Shown: positions 50,879 through 61,485, counted from the first letter of the stretch. The stretch is 64,000 nucleotides of DNA from Thioclava sediminum (GCF_002020355.1 NZ_MPZV01000005.1:124001-188000); one strand, 5' to 3'. Notes: generated by a model not told the origin, from the letters alone. Numbers and translations: made by a program.

Positions 50879-51156
50879 GCTTGCCTCTTGCCTGCTGCCC
50901 GAATGCCACTTCGGGGCGGCGTTTGAGGCCTGCCTCCGAGTCGGGTCACGCAGTCTACTGGAAATGACAGATGTTGAAAGGGGGTCGGGCGGAAATGGGG
51001 CCGCTAATTGCGCGGATCAAGGGGCGGACCGGGTCGCCCCGACGGCAACGCAACCGGCACGCCGAGATGCGGCGCGCGGCATGTCTTGCAGCTGGAAGCT
51101 CAGGACGGACGGCACCCACTTTCGGAACGCCGCCGTGGCAACGCCCCTGCCCCGCG

Positions 51157-51555
51157 TCAGTCTTCGTCTTTGGCAGCCCCGTCGCGGTTGGCGCGCAGTT
51201 TCGGCGCGCGGCCCTCGGGCGCATCGGCGAGAAGCGCGCGGCGCTTGGCCTCGGGCGCATCCTCGTCATTGGCCGCATCCTCGGGATCGGGATGCGCACC
51301 GACCGCACGCGCCGGATCGGCGCTGGTGGGACGGCGGAAGACGAGCAGGTTGTGATAAACCGTCGATTTGCCGGTGAGGCCGGTACGCTCTTCCGCGGGC
51401 AGGGTCTCTGCGCGCAGGTATTCCCAGCCGCGCGTGGCCATCTCGTTCATCACGCCCGAGAGCGCATGGGCGAAGCGGTCCGCGCCGGATTTCAGGCCGC
51501 GCTCCTTGTCGCCGCGCGCAGGCGCCGGGATGACCTTGTATTCGTAATGCTGCAT
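51157..51555 (-). CDS. DUF4177 protein
   Basis: The protein has 132 residues. MQHYEYKVIPAPARGDK and NEMATRGWEYLRAETLP are hallmarks of the DUF4177 fold (small beta-alpha domain). The last 50 residues are charged and low in complexity. The ATG at 51555 has GAGGTG six bases upstream. The function is unknown. Confidence 0.78.
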   Translation of the reverse strand: MQHYEYKVIPAPARGDKERGLKSGADRFAHALSGVMNEMATRGWEYLRAETLPAEERTGLTGKSTVYHNLLVFRRPTSADPARAVGAHPDPEDAANDEDAPEAKRRALLADAPEGRAPKLRANRDGAAKDED

Positions 51556-51709
51556 GATGCACCTCAAGCTTTCGCGTCTTTCTAGCGAAAGGCGGGAAAG
51601 GGTCAACTCAAAGGACCGCACGGCGGCGGGAACGGGCCGATCCAACGTTGACACGAGACACCTTTCATCCCTAGGGTCCCGAATTATTTTTTTCCTTAAA
51701 AGCATAGAG

Positions 51710-52516
51710 ATGCAGCCTCGTTTTTTCTTTCGCCGCCTTGGCGCTTTCCTGATCGACATGATCTTAGTGATGCTTCTTCTACTTGTGATCAGCATCCCGC
51801 TACGTTGGACGGGGCTGTGGAGCGCCCCCTTTGGCGTCAAGATTTCCAGCTGTCAAACCCTTCCCGATCCGGCTCCTCCGCAACTTACAGAGGCCTATGC
51901 TAAAGCCGGGCGCGAACTGCCGACGATCCCCGCCCCTGTCCGCGCGGCCCTCGACGGGCACGATATCGCCGGGTTCAGCCTGTGTCGCATCAGTTCATTC
52001 GGTCTGAATGCAATGAATTCGATAACCCTGGTCTATGACGTGACGCGCAAGGGCAACATGACGCAAAGAAAACGGCTCACGGTTGCGCTTGACGACAGTG
52101 CCACGCGGATCGTGACAGTCTGGCCGGTCTCGCCGCTGATCCTCGCGCTCTATATCGGTTTGCTGGGCTACAGGCATCAGCGCGGCAAGCGCAGCCCGGG
52201 CGAGGCGGCGCTGGGATTGCGGCTGCATGGTCCGGGGCGGCGGTTCTATCTGCGAGAGGCGCTCAAACTCGCGCCCTTCGTGATCGGAGCCGTGGTGGAG
52301 TTGCTGCTCCTGCCCCTGCAAACAGCCAATCTCGCGGGAACGGTTGCAGTCATGGACCGCGTTGCCGCAGCCATAGCCGGGTCTTTCGCCCCGTTCCTCA
52401 TCATTCCGCTGGCGCTCATCCTCGCGATGGGCTGGTGGTATGACTGGTTCTGGCTGCGCTGGCGCGGGCGCGCACGCTATGACCGGATTTGCGATATGGA
52501 GATGCGCCGGGCCTGA
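51710..52516 (+). CDS. RDD-family membrane protein
   Basis: The protein has 268 residues. FFFRRLGAFLIDMILVMLLLLVISIPLRW has the RDD Arg and Asp near the first helix; two to three more helices follow, with the last at about 220-245. A soluble region (about 40-130) is inserted after the first helix. The start at 51710 has only a weak ribosome site, and an upstream in-frame start at 51554 is unlikely. The function is unknown. Confidence 0.75.
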   Translation: MQPRFFFRRLGAFLIDMILVMLLLLVISIPLRWTGLWSAPFGVKISSCQTLPDPAPPQLTEAYAKAGRELPTIPAPVRAALDGHDIAGFSLCRISSFGLNAMNSITLVYDVTRKGNMTQRKRLTVALDDSATRIVTVWPVSPLILALYIGLLGYRHQRGKRSPGEAALGLRLHGPGRRFYLREALKLAPFVIGAVVELLLLPLQTANLAGTVAVMDRVAAAIAGSFAPFLIIPLALILAMGWWYDWFWLRWRGRARYDRICDMEMRRA

Positions 52517-52600
52517 TCGTTGTCACTGGGACAATCGCACCTCTTGCACGCCTGCGCGCGATGGTTCACAAATCGACCCAACCACGAAAGGACGTCCGCG

Positions 52601-53572
52601 ATGCTCGACCAGACCGCCAAGCCCACTGAAGAAATCGACCTGCGCGAGGTGTTCGGCCTCGATTCCGACATGAAGGTCAAAGGGTTTGCAGAGCGCACCG
52701 ACCGCGTGCCGGAGATCGACTCCACCTACAAATTCGACCCCGACACCACGATGGCGATCCTCGCGGGCTTTGCCTACAATCGCCGCGTGATGATCCAGGG
52801 CTATCACGGCACCGGCAAATCGACCCATATCGAGCAAGTCGCCGCCCGCCTGAACTGGCCCTGTGTGCGCGTCAATCTCGACAGCCACGTCAGCCGGATC
52901 GACCTGATCGGCAAGGATGCGATCAAGCTGGTCGATGGCAAGCAGGTCACCGTGTTCCACGAGGGCATCCTGCCCTGGGCGCTGCGCAACCCGACCGCCA
53001 TCGTTTTCGACGAATACGATGCGGGCCGCGCCGACGTGATGTTCGTGATCCAGCGTGTGCTGGAGGCCGACGGCAAACTGACGCTGCTCGACCAGAACGA
53101 AGTCATCACGCCGAACCCCTATTTCCGCCTGTTCGCGACCTCGAACACGGTGGGTCTGGGCGACACGACGGGCCTCTACCACGGCACCCAGCAGATCAAC
53201 CAAGGTCAGATGGACCGCTGGTCGCTGGTCTCGACGCTGAACTATCTCAGCCATGACGCCGAGGTCGCGATCGTTCTGTCGAAGAACCCGCAATACAATA
53301 CCGAGGCCGGGCGCAAGACGATCAGCCAGATGGTGACCGTTGCCGATCTCAGCCGGACCGCCTTCATGAATGGCGATCTTTCGACGGTGATGTCGCCGCG
53401 CACGGTGATCGCCTGGGCGCAAAACGCGCGCATCTTCGGCAATATCGGCTATGCGTTCCGCCTGAGCTTCCTCAACAAATGCGACGAGCTGGAGCGCCAG
53501 ACCGTGGCCGAGTTCTACCAGCGCCTCTTCGACGAGGAACTGCCGGAATCGGCGGCGGCTATCGCCTCGTGA
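52601..53572 (+). CDS. cobS: Cobaltochelatase ATPase subunit CobS
   Basis: The protein has 323 residues, the normal CobS length. The AAA+ (MoxR-like) domain has Walker [10 protein letters not shown] (67-75), Walker B AIVFDEYD (133-140) and an [10 protein letters not shown] sensor segment. With CobT and CobN it inserts cobalt into hydrogenobyrinate a,c-diamide in aerobic cobalamin synthesis. CobN is not in the window. AAAGGA precedes the ATG. Confidence 0.93.
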   Translation: MLDQTAKPTEEIDLREVFGLDSDMKVKGFAERTDRVPEIDSTYKFDPDTTMAILAGFAYNRRVMIQGYHGTGKSTHIEQVAARLNWPCVRVNLDSHVSRIDLIGKDAIKLVDGKQVTVFHEGILPWALRNPTAIVFDEYDAGRADVMFVIQRVLEADGKLTLLDQNEVITPNPYFRLFATSNTVGLGDTTGLYHGTQQINQGQMDRWSLVSTLNYLSHDAEVAIVLSKNPQYNTEAGRKTISQMVTVADLSRTAFMNGDLSTVMSPRTVIAWAQNARIFGNIGYAFRLSFLNKCDELERQTVAEFYQRLFDEELPESAAAIAS

Positions 53573-54156
53573 TCCCGCGCCTCGCGATCCGGGGCGTGCT
53601 CCTCGCGGCGTTGCTGCCCTTCGCGGCGGCAGCTCAGGAGGCGCCCAAGGATGGCGAGATTTTCGCGGCCCTCACCGGCGACTGGAACGGCGACGGCACG
53701 CAGGATGCGGCGATGCTGGTGCAGAACGGCGCGGATGCGGCCGATCTGGTGATCTATCTTGGTGACCCGACCTTCGGGCTGAAACGCGAGATGACGATCG
53801 AACGGGTGGTCTTTTCGGGCCAGATGGGCGGGCAGACGCCCTCGCTCGAGCCGCTTTCCGACAGCGCGTTCAAGCTGCATTCCGAACAGATCGGGATCGG
53901 GCGCACCCCTTGGGAAAGCGCCTATTCCATCGCGTGGCGCAATGGCGGCTTCGTCGTCTCGGGCTACAGCTACCGCTATTACGACCGGATCGATCCCGAG
54001 GATACCGGCACCTGCGACGTGAACCTGCTCAATGGCGATTACATCATGACGCGGCGCGGCCAGACCGCGAAGGGCTCGCAGGATCGCCGGGCCTTCCCGC
54101 TGAGCACGTTGCACGCGGACTGGATGCCGATGATCTGCACAGGGCTGTTTCAGTAA
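53569..54156 (+). CDS. Small secreted protein with calcium-loop-like motif
   Basis: The protein has 195 residues and starts with GTG at 53569, sharing four bases with the cobS stop. Residues 1-22 are a Sec signal ([16 protein letters not shown]). [17 protein letters not shown] is an EF-hand/FG-GAP-like DxNxDG loop that often binds calcium. The rest is beta-rich ([17 protein letters not shown]). It is coupled to cobS, but no role in cobalamin synthesis is known. Confidence 0.7.
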   Translation: MIPRLAIRGVLLAALLPFAAAAQEAPKDGEIFAALTGDWNGDGTQDAAMLVQNGADAADLVIYLGDPTFGLKREMTIERVVFSGQMGGQTPSLEPLSDSAFKLHSEQIGIGRTPWESAYSIAWRNGGFVVSGYSYRYYDRIDPEDTGTCDVNLLNGDYIMTRRGQTAKGSQDRRAFPLSTLHADWMPMICTGLFQ

Positions 54157-54180
54157 TCGCAGCCCCCTCGAGGCGCGCAT

Positions 54181-54206
54181 AAAAACGCCCGGCGCGGGGG
54201 CCGGGC
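54181..54206 (-). terminator. Terminator of the FMN reductase gene
   Basis: GCCCGGC and GCCGGGC form a seven-base stem. On the minus strand the hairpin ends in GTTTTTA, a good T-run. It lies 45 bases after the stop of the FMN reductase gene on that strand. Confidence 0.65.
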
Positions 54207-54248
54207 AAACTCGTTACTCTACTACTACGTGTGGCAGATCCGTTTAGA

Positions 54249-54848
54249 TCACGCGGCCTGACGATTTTCTGTCTCGCCCTTGGCCAGCTTCGCCGCCTGA
54301 CCCCAGAACGCCATATCGTCGAGCAGCGTCTTCGCCGGACCGTCCAGATGGTCGCCCAGTTCCGCGATCGGCGTGCCTTGCGCGGCCTTCACGAAATCCG
54401 CACCGCCGATGCTGACTGCGCCTGCGACGGGGACCATGCCGAAGTTGATCGCGACGAGCCGCAGATGCTCGACCGCGCGGGCAGCGCCCACGCCACCATA
54501 GCCCACGGTGCCCAGCGGCTTGCGACGCCAGCCCTCAAACGCATAGTCGAAGGCGTTCTTGATCGTGGCCGGGATCGAGTGGTTGTACTCCGCCGTCACC
54601 ACGATGAACCCGTCGAATTCCTTGAGCTTCTCACCCCAGGCCTGCGCCTTCTCGCTGGTCACGGGCTTCGCTGCAGGCGGAGCCACCTCGTCGAAGAAGG
54701 GCAGCGCGGCTTCGCGCAGATCCAGAACCTCGTAGCGCATGTCGTCGCGCGCATCGATCTTGGTCTCGAACCATTCGAGTGCGCGGTCAGCGAAGCGCCC
54801 TTCGCGCGTCGTGCCGACGATCAGGCCGATGTTCAAAGTCTCGCTCAT
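54249..54848 (-). CDS. NADPH-dependent FMN reductase family protein
   Basis: The protein has 199 residues. IGLIVGTTREGRFADRALEWF is the FMN-phosphate site, AEYNHSIPATIKNAFDY is the family ExNxSxPxxxKNxxD-like loop, and GYGGVGAARAVEHLRLV the next flavin contact. It reduces FMN or quinones in the cytoplasm. It is on the opposite strand between cobS and cobT. AAAGGAG precedes the ATG. Confidence 0.9.
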   Translation of the reverse strand: MSETLNIGLIVGTTREGRFADRALEWFETKIDARDDMRYEVLDLREAALPFFDEVAPPAAKPVTSEKAQAWGEKLKEFDGFIVVTAEYNHSIPATIKNAFDYAFEGWRRKPLGTVGYGGVGAARAVEHLRLVAINFGMVPVAGAVSIGGADFVKAAQGTPIAELGDHLDGPAKTLLDDMAFWGQAAKLAKGETENRQAA

Positions 54849-55114
54849 GTCGAACTCCTTTCGGGTATGTCGCACGGGGCCTTCGATTGGGGAAGTCAGG
54901 CCACAGGGGGAGGCGTGCGTCTCGTGTTCAACTCTACGTAAGCCCTGTTTGAGCCCATCCAACCCGCCCGCTATGTGCACAGGTGAACGGATGCCGCGCG
55001 CCAGCAGCGGGAACTTTCCCAGCCCCCCGCCCGCGCAAACCAGGCCGATCTGCCGCGCGCGTCTCGCGCGATCGGCTCTTGCGGGCGGACGCGCGCGATG
55101 CTTTATCTGAGGCT

Positions 55115-56992
55115 ATGAGCAAGCCTTCCGACAACCCCGCGGATCCCTTCAAAAAGGCGCTGGCCGAGGCCACCAAGACGATGGCCGACGCGCCCGATAT
55201 GACGGTGAGCTATTCGGTCGACCCTTCGGGTATGACCGCCGACACGATGCGCCTGCCGCAGGTTTCGCGCCGGATGACGCGCGACGAGGTTCTGCTGGCG
55301 CGCGGCACGGCCGATGCGATGGCGATGCGCCGCCGCCACCACGATGCCGCGATCGACAGCCGCTATGCGCCCTCGGGCGATCTTGCGAGCGCGATCTACG
55401 AGGCGATGGAGACCGCGCGCTGCGAAGCCTTGGGCGCGCGCGACATGCCGGGCACGCTGTCGAATATCGACGCCAAGATCGCCCATGAGGCCGAGCGCAA
55501 GGGCTATGCCCAGATCCGCGCCCCCGAAGAAGCGCCGCTCTCGGTCGCCGCGGGCTATTTCGTGCGCGAACTGGCGACGGGCCGGAAACTGCCGCCCGGC
55601 GCGGATAACGTGCTCGACCTGTGGCGCCCCTTCATCGAGCAATCGGCGGGCGACGATCTGGAGAACGTCAACCACGTCCTCGCCGATCAGGCCGCCTTCG
55701 CGCGCCTCACCCGCAAGGTGATCGCCGATCTCGGCTATGCCGATCAACTGGGCGACGATCCCGACGAGGATATGGGCGACGAGGCCGAGGACGAGCAGGA
55801 AGAAAACGCCGACGAGGAACAGGGCGAAAATCAGGCCCGCGACGAGCAGGAGGACGACGAGGCCGAGGCTACGCCGGAATCCAGCCAGGAAGCGCAGGAC
55901 GACCAGACCCAGACCTCCGTCAGCTCCGACGATCTCGCCGATCAGGAAATGAGCGACGAGATGGACATGCCGCAGGCCGATGCGCCGCTGGAGCCGCCGC
56001 CGCCCCCGCCGCATTCGCAGGCGGATCCTAATTACGCCGTCTACACGACCGAATTCGACGAGGAGATCGCCGCCGAGGACTTGGCCGAACCGGCCGAGCT
56101 GGAGCGTCTGCGCCTCTATCTCGATCAGCAGCTCGATCCGCTGAAAGGCGCGGTCTCACGGCTCGCCAACAAACTGCAACGCCGCCTGCAGGCGCAGCAG
56201 AACCGGTCTTGGGAATTCGACCGCGAGGAAGGAATGCTCGATGCGGGCCGCCTCGCCCGCGTTGTCGCGAACCCCACGACGCCGCTCAGCTTCAAGGTCG
56301 AGAAGGATACCGAGTTCCGCGACACCGTGGTGACGCTGCTCCTGGACAATTCCGGCTCGATGCGGGGCCGCCCGATCTCGATCGCGGCGATCTGCGCCGA
56401 CGTGCTCGCCCGCACGCTGGAGCGCTGCGACGTGAAGGTCGAGATCCTCGGCTTCACCACCCGCGCCTGGAAAGGCGGGCAATCGCGCGAGAAATGGCTC
56501 GCCGATGGCCGCCCGCAAAGCCCCGGTCGCCTCAACGATCTGCGCCACATCATCTACAAGCGGGCCGACGCTCCGATGCGCCGGACGCGGGCCAATCTGG
56601 GCCTGATGATGAAGGAAGGTCTGCTGAAGGAGAACATCGACGGCGAGGCGCTGGAATGGGCGCATCGCCGGATGCTCGCCCGCTCGGAGCAGCGCAAGAT
56701 CCTGATGGTGATCTCTGACGGCGCGCCGGTGGACGACTCGACGCTGTCGGTGAACCCGGCGATCTATCTGGAAAAACACCTGCGCGACGTGATCGCGATG
56801 GTGGAACGGCGCCGCGCGGTGGAGCTGATCGCCATCGGCATCGGCCATGACGTGACGCGCTATTACCAGCACGCGGTGACGATCACCGATGTGGAGCAAC
56901 TGGCGGGCGCCATGACCGAACAGCTCGCCTCCCTCTTCGACAGCGATCCGCGGGCCCGCGCCCGCTTCCTCGGGATCAAGAAGGCTATCTGA
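55115..56992 (+). CDS. cobT: Cobaltochelatase subunit CobT
   Basis: The protein has 625 residues. A helical N-terminal domain (about 1-215) is followed by a very acidic linker (about 216-310) and a C-terminal von Willebrand factor A domain with the MIDAS motif DNSGS (411-415). This is the CobT plan; with CobS it forms the ATP-driven chaperone of CobN. It stops in a TGATG overlap with the aminopeptidase gene. Confidence 0.93.
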   Translation: MSKPSDNPADPFKKALAEATKTMADAPDMTVSYSVDPSGMTADTMRLPQVSRRMTRDEVLLARGTADAMAMRRRHHDAAIDSRYAPSGDLASAIYEAMETARCEALGARDMPGTLSNIDAKIAHEAERKGYAQIRAPEEAPLSVAAGYFVRELATGRKLPPGADNVLDLWRPFIEQSAGDDLENVNHVLADQAAFARLTRKVIADLGYADQLGDDPDEDMGDEAEDEQEENADEEQGENQARDEQEDDEAEATPESSQEAQDDQTQTSVSSDDLADQEMSDEMDMPQADAPLEPPPPPPHSQADPNYAVYTTEFDEEIAAEDLAEPAELERLRLYLDQQLDPLKGAVSRLANKLQRRLQAQQNRSWEFDREEGMLDAGRLARVVANPTTPLSFKVEKDTEFRDTVVTLLLDNSGSMRGRPISIAAICADVLARTLERCDVKVEILGFTTRAWKGGQSREKWLADGRPQSPGRLNDLRHIIYKRADAPMRRTRANLGLMMKEGLLKENIDGEALEWAHRRMLARSEQRKILMVISDGAPVDDSTLSVNPAIYLEKHLRDVIAMVERRRAVELIAIGIGHDVTRYYQHAVTITDVEQLAGAMTEQLASLFDSDPRARARFLGIKKAI

Positions 56993-58791
56993 TGTTTCAG
57001 GATTTCTCGGTGCAATCGCGCCCCGAACTGGGCCCGCCCCGGCTGGCGGCGCTGCGCGAAGCCATGTCCGCAGCCGGGCTCGACGGCTTCATCATTCCCC
57101 GCGCCGATGCGCATCAGGGCGAGTATGTCGCGCCCTGCGATGCGCGTCTGGGCTGGCTGACCGGCTTCACCGGATCGGCAGGCTTCTGCATCGCCCTGCC
57201 CGAGATCGCGGGCGTCTTCGTCGATGGCCGCTACCGGGTGCAAGTGCGCGCCGAGGTCTCGCTCGACCACTTCACCCCGGTGAACTGGCCCGAGGTGAAA
57301 CCGGCCGACTGGCTCAAGGATCACGCACACGCAGGCGCCAAGATCGGCTTCGATCCGTGGCTGCATACCAAATCCGAGATCGCGAAAATCCGCGAGGGGC
57401 TGGAAGGCACCGGCATCGCGCTGATCGAGAGCGAGAACCTCGTGGACCGCGTCTGGAACGACCGCCCTGCCCCGCCCGCCGAACCGGCCCGCATTCACCC
57501 GCCGGAATTCGCAGGCGAGACCGCCGCAGAGAAACGCGCCCGTCTGGCCGAGGGCTTGCGCGACGACGATATCGCGGCCGCCGTCCTCACCCTGCCGGAT
57601 TCGATCTGCTGGCTGCTGAACATTCGCGGCTCCGACATTCCCCGCAACCCGGTGGTGCAATCCTTCGCGGTGCTCTTCGACGATGGCGCGGTGAAGCTCT
57701 TTGCCGATGACGCGAAATTCGACGCCGAGTTGCGCGCCCATCTGGGCGACGGGGTTTCGATCCTGCCGCCCGACAGCCTGACCGCCGCGCTGGAGGCGAT
57801 CGAAGGCCCGGTGCTGGTCGACCCCGACAGCGCGCCGCTCGCCGTCTCGCTGCTGCTGGCCGATCACGACACCAAGATCCATGAGGCGCGCGATCCCTGC
57901 ATCCTGCCGAAAGCGCGCAAGAACGCCGCCGAAGTTGCGGGCATGGAGGCGGCGCATCTGCGCGACGCCACGGCGATGGTCGAGTTCCTCAGCTGGCTCG
58001 ACACGGAATCCCCGAAAGGTAAGCTGACCGAGATCGAAGTCGTCACCGCGCTCGAAGGCTTCCGCCGCGACACCAACGCGCTGATCGACATCTCCTTCGA
58101 GACGATCTGCGGCGCGGGTGGCAATGGCGCGATCGTCCATTACCGCGTGAACGAGGACACCAATCGCCCCGTGAAACCGGGTGAATTGCTGCTGGTGGAT
58201 TCGGGCGGCCAATATGTCGACGGCACCACCGACATCACCCGCACCGTGGCCGTTGGCGACGTGCCACAAGACGCCAAACGCCCCTTCACCCGCGTACTGC
58301 AAGGCATGATCGCGCTATCGCGCACGCGCTTCCCGCGCAGCGTGGCAGGCGCCCATCTCGATGCGCTCGCCCGTGCGCCGCTTTGGGCCGAGGGCTGGGA
58401 TTACGATCACGGCACCGGCCATGGCGTCGGCGCTGCGCTCTGCGTGCACGAAGGCCCCGCGCGGATTTCTCGGGTGTCGACCCTGTCGCTCGAACCCGGA
58501 ATGATCCTGTCGAACGAGCCGGGCTATTACCGCGAGGGCGCATTCGGCATCCGGATCGAGAACCTGATCCTCACCGAAGAGGCCGAGGCTAAGGGCGACA
58601 ATCGCGACCAACTGTCCTTCTCGACGCTGACCTGGGTGCCGATCGACCGCCGCCTGATCGATGTCGAGCTGCTTGGTCCCGAAGAGCGCGACTGGCTCGA
58701 CGCCTATCACGCCGAGGTGCTGGAGCGGATCGCGCCGAAGGTCAGCGAGCGCGCCAAGGCCTGGCTGCAAACCGCCTGCGCGCCGATCTGA
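56992..58791 (+). CDS. Aminopeptidase P family (M24B) protein
   Basis: The protein has 599 residues, the three-domain XPNPEP1-like length: two creatinase-like N-domains (about 1-310) and a pita-bread catalytic domain. The metal ligands are visible in LLVDSGGQY, GTTDITRT, GTGHGVG, SNEPGYY and RIENL. It removes N-terminal residues before proline. Its start overlaps the cobT stop by one base, but no functional link to cobalamin is evident. Confidence 0.92.
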   Translation: MFQDFSVQSRPELGPPRLAALREAMSAAGLDGFIIPRADAHQGEYVAPCDARLGWLTGFTGSAGFCIALPEIAGVFVDGRYRVQVRAEVSLDHFTPVNWPEVKPADWLKDHAHAGAKIGFDPWLHTKSEIAKIREGLEGTGIALIESENLVDRVWNDRPAPPAEPARIHPPEFAGETAAEKRARLAEGLRDDDIAAAVLTLPDSICWLLNIRGSDIPRNPVVQSFAVLFDDGAVKLFADDAKFDAELRAHLGDGVSILPPDSLTAALEAIEGPVLVDPDSAPLAVSLLLADHDTKIHEARDPCILPKARKNAAEVAGMEAAHLRDATAMVEFLSWLDTESPKGKLTEIEVVTALEGFRRDTNALIDISFETICGAGGNGAIVHYRVNEDTNRPVKPGELLLVDSGGQYVDGTTDITRTVAVGDVPQDAKRPFTRVLQGMIALSRTRFPRSVAGAHLDALARAPLWAEGWDYDHGTGHGVGAALCVHEGPARISRVSTLSLEPGMILSNEPGYYREGAFGIRIENLILTEEAEAKGDNRDQLSFSTLTWVPIDRRLIDVELLGPEERDWLDAYHAEVLERIAPKVSERAKAWLQTACAPI

Positions 58792-58820
58792 GACTGCGCG
58801 CGCCGAAAGCCGTCGGATGC

Positions 58821-58897
58821 CTCCGGCGGGGATATTTAGGGCAATTGGAAGGGAAGCCTGCGCTCTGCTTCCAACTGCTCCAAATATCCCCCGCGGA
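58821..58897. repeat. Second copy of the GGGATATTT/AAATATCCC inverted repeat
   Basis: Outer arms CTCCGGCGGGGATATTT and AAATATCCCCCGCGGAG pair with a few mismatches; inner arms GCAATTGGAAG and CTTCCAACTGC pair at ten of eleven positions. The layout matches the element at 50102-50170, although the inner sequence differs. It lies between the converging aminopeptidase and ackA genes, where it could serve both as terminator. Confidence 0.65.
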
Positions 58898-58927
58898 GCG
58901 TCCAGCAGGACCCGCAAGCGCCATCGC

Positions 58928-60100
58928 TTACAGGTCGAGCACGGCCTTCGCCGCCCGCGCGATGACGATTTCCTCATTGGTCGGGATCACGAGCACCCGA
59001 ACCGCGCCCGACCCGATCTCGCGCGCATTCTCGGCATTGGCGCCGACGTCGATCGCGACCCCGAGGAAGCCCAGACCGTCGCAGGCCTGCGCACGCACGC
59101 GGGCCGAGTTCTCTCCGATCCCGCCGGTAAAGACGATCCCGTCCAAGCCGCCCATCGCCGCCGCCATCGCGCCGATCTGACGTTTGATGCGGAAGCAGAA
59201 ATAGTCGATCGCCTCTTTCGCCTTGGGGTCGCTTGATCCCTCCAGCGTGCGCATATCGTTGGAGATGCCGGACATGCCCAGAAGCCCGGATTCCTTGTAG
59301 AGCAGCGTCGAGATCTCGGACGCGCTCATCCCCTCCTGATCCATCATGTAGAGCAGGATGCCGGGGTCGAGCTCGCCCGGACGCGTGCCCATCGGCAGCC
59401 CTTCGAGCGCGGAGAACCCCATCGTCGAGGTGACCGACTGGCCGTTCTCGATCGCGCACATCGACGCGCCCGAGCCCAAGTGCGCCACGATCATCCGCCC
59501 CTTGTGCAAGTCGGGCTCGGTGCGGGTCAGCTCGCCATTGATGAAATCATAGCTCAGCCCGTGAAAGCCGTAGCGGCGCACGCCTTTCTCGTAATAGCGG
59601 CGCGGCAGCGCAAAGGTGTCGCTGACGAAGGGATGGCCGCGATGAAAGGCGGTGTCGTAGCAGGCGACCTGCGGCGTGCCGGGGAAGGTATCGACCGCCG
59701 CACGCACGCCTGCGAGGTTATGCGGCTGGTGCAGCGGCGCGAAGGGGGCGAGCTTGGCCAGCTCCTTCATCAGCGGTTCGGACAGGGGCTCGGGGGCCGC
59801 ATGGTCGATCCCGCCATGCACAATCCGGTGGCCGACCGCGATCACTTCCAGCCCCGGAAAGGCCGCCTGAAACGCCGCGAGCGCGGTGTGCAGCGCCGCC
59901 GCATTGGTCGCGAAATCGTCCGGGGCGGAGGCGGGCAGCGGTAGCGGCGCGCCATCGGGGCCGCTGAGTTTCATCGCCGCCTCGCGCCGTCCGATCCGGT
60001 CGACATGGCCGAGCGCGAGCGTGTCGATATCTTCCGAAAACAGCCCCAGTTTCAGCGAGGACGAGCCGGAGTTCAGTGTCAGGATCGCGCGGGTGCTCAT
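58928..60100 (-). CDS. ackA: Acetate kinase
   Basis: The protein has 390 residues. The signatures NSGSSSLK (10-17), VGHRIVHGG, YGFHGLSY, HLGSGAS and FTGGIGENS are all present. It interconverts acetyl phosphate and acetate with ADP/ATP. The start overlaps the stop of the MaoC-phosphotransacetylase gene (ATGA), so the pair supplies acetyl-CoA/acetate conversion. Confidence 0.96.
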   Translation of the reverse strand: MSTRAILTLNSGSSSLKLGLFSEDIDTLALGHVDRIGRREAAMKLSGPDGAPLPLPASAPDDFATNAAALHTALAAFQAAFPGLEVIAVGHRIVHGGIDHAAPEPLSEPLMKELAKLAPFAPLHQPHNLAGVRAAVDTFPGTPQVACYDTAFHRGHPFVSDTFALPRRYYEKGVRRYGFHGLSYDFINGELTRTEPDLHKGRMIVAHLGSGASMCAIENGQSVTSTMGFSALEGLPMGTRPGELDPGILLYMMDQEGMSASEISTLLYKESGLLGMSGISNDMRTLEGSSDPKAKEAIDYFCFRIKRQIGAMAAAMGGLDGIVFTGGIGENSARVRAQACDGLGFLGVAIDVGANAENAREIGSGAVRVLVIPTNEEIVIARAAKAVLDL

Positions 60101-61485
60101 GCGCGATCCCCGCAGGTCCGGTGGTAGTGGATCGAGGCCACGGCGGCGGAGGCCAGCCGCGCCATACCGCTATCGGAGCGCGAGTTCAGGATCACCGGCA
60201 CTTTCGCGCCCAGCATCAGCCCCGCCCCTTCCGCATGGGAGATATAGGCGAGCTGCTTGGCCAGCATATTTGCGGAGTCGATCCCGGGTGCTACCAGCAC
60301 CTCGGCCCGGCCCGCCACGGCCGAGCGGATGCCCTTGGTACGCGCGGCGGCCAGATCGACGGCATTGTCCATCGCGAGCGGCCCATCGACCTCGCCCCCG
60401 GTGATCTGCCCGCGCTCGGCCATTTTCGACAGAAGCGCCGCATCCAGCGAGGACGGGATCGCGGGCGTCACGGTCTCGACCGCAGACAGCACGCCCACTT
60501 TCGGCACCTCGATCCCGATCGAGATCGCCACGTCGATCGCGTTTTGCACGATATGCACCTTGGTCTCGAGATCGGGCGCGATGTTGATCGCGGCATCGGT
60601 GACGATCAGAGGATGCACGACGCCGGGCACATCCATCACGAAGACATGGGTGAAGCGTTTGCCGACCCGCAGCCCCGTCGCCTTGTCGAGCATCGGCTTC
60701 AGCAGCGCATCGGTGTGCAGGTGGCCCTTCATCACTGCGCCGGCGCGCCCCTCATTGACCAGCTGCACCGCCATGCGGGCGGCATCGCGGGCAGTCTCGG
60801 CGGGCAGGATCTCGAACTTGGTCACGTCGCGGCCCAGCTCCTTCGCGACGGACATGATCTTTTCGGGATGGCCGATCAGCAGCGGCTCGATCAGGTGATG
60901 TTCGGCAGCGAGGAGCGCACCGTCGAGCGACACTGGCTCTTCGGGGCAGACGACCGCGGTGACCAGATCGGGCAGCGGCTCGGCCTTCTCCAGCAGCTTC
61001 TCGAAATGGCGGTGACGTTGCGAGATCAGGCCCGGCACTTCGAGCGCATCGAATTTCAGATGTTTCTGCGGGGCATGAACCTCGGCTTCGCCCTCGACGA
61101 TCAACGCGTCGTCGCCCACGCGGCGCACTTCCGTCTTCATCCGCAAGAGATCGCCGGGCAGCTTTTCGAGCACCTCGACGCGGGCGCAGAGCTCCTGCCC
61201 GGCGGCCGCGAGATCGTGGAAGCGCAGGCTTTGCGAGCGATAGAGCGTCCCCGGCCCCGGCAGCAGATTGCCCAGCACGGCGGTGATCAGCGAGGCCACG
61301 AACATCCCCGGCGCGTAGGCCTCCTTCTGGCCGTCGCCATCGCCGTCCTCCGCCTCAAGATGAACCGGGTTGTGATTGCCCGAAGCCGCCGCGAAGACGT
61401 AGAAATCATCGGCCGTGCACAGCCGCTTCAACTCCGCCGATTGACCGACCTCGATCTCGTCCCATTTCCGGCTCTCGAACATCAT
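60097..61485 (-). CDS. MaoC hydratase fused to phosphate acetyltransferase
   Basis: The protein has 462 residues. I chose the ATG at 61485, with AAGGAG upstream, over the one at 61503. The N-terminal 140 residues are a MaoC hot-dog domain (FAAASGNHNPVHLEAE). The C-terminal part is a phosphate acetyl/butyryltransferase (GRAGAVMKGHLHTDALLKP, VFVMDVPGVVHPLIVTDAAINI). This fusion is known in alphaproteobacteria. It is expected to convert acyl-CoA and phosphate to acyl phosphate for AckA; the hot-dog domain may handle enoyl- or hydroxyacyl-CoA. Confidence 0.9.
   Translation of the reverse strand: MMFESRKWDEIEVGQSAELKRLCTADDFYVFAAASGNHNPVHLEAEDGDGDGQKEAYAPGMFVASLITAVLGNLLPGPGTLYRSQSLRFHDLAAAGQELCARVEVLEKLPGDLLRMKTEVRRVGDDALIVEGEAEVHAPQKHLKFDALEVPGLISQRHRHFEKLLEKAEPLPDLVTAVVCPEEPVSLDGALLAAEHHLIEPLLIGHPEKIMSVAKELGRDVTKFEILPAETARDAARMAVQLVNEGRAGAVMKGHLHTDALLKPMLDKATGLRVGKRFTHVFVMDVPGVVHPLIVTDAAINIAPDLETKVHIVQNAIDVAISIGIEVPKVGVLSAVETVTPAIPSSLDAALLSKMAERGQITGGEVDGPLAMDNAVDLAAARTKGIRSAVAGRAEVLVAPGIDSANMLAKQLAYISHAEGAGLMLGAKVPVILNSRSDSGMARLASAAVASIHYHRTCGDRA

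Noticed and set aside
50971-51585. A 204-codon plus-strand frame opposite the DUF4177 gene
   Set aside because: The minus strand holds the MQHYEYKVIP signature and a good ribosome site.
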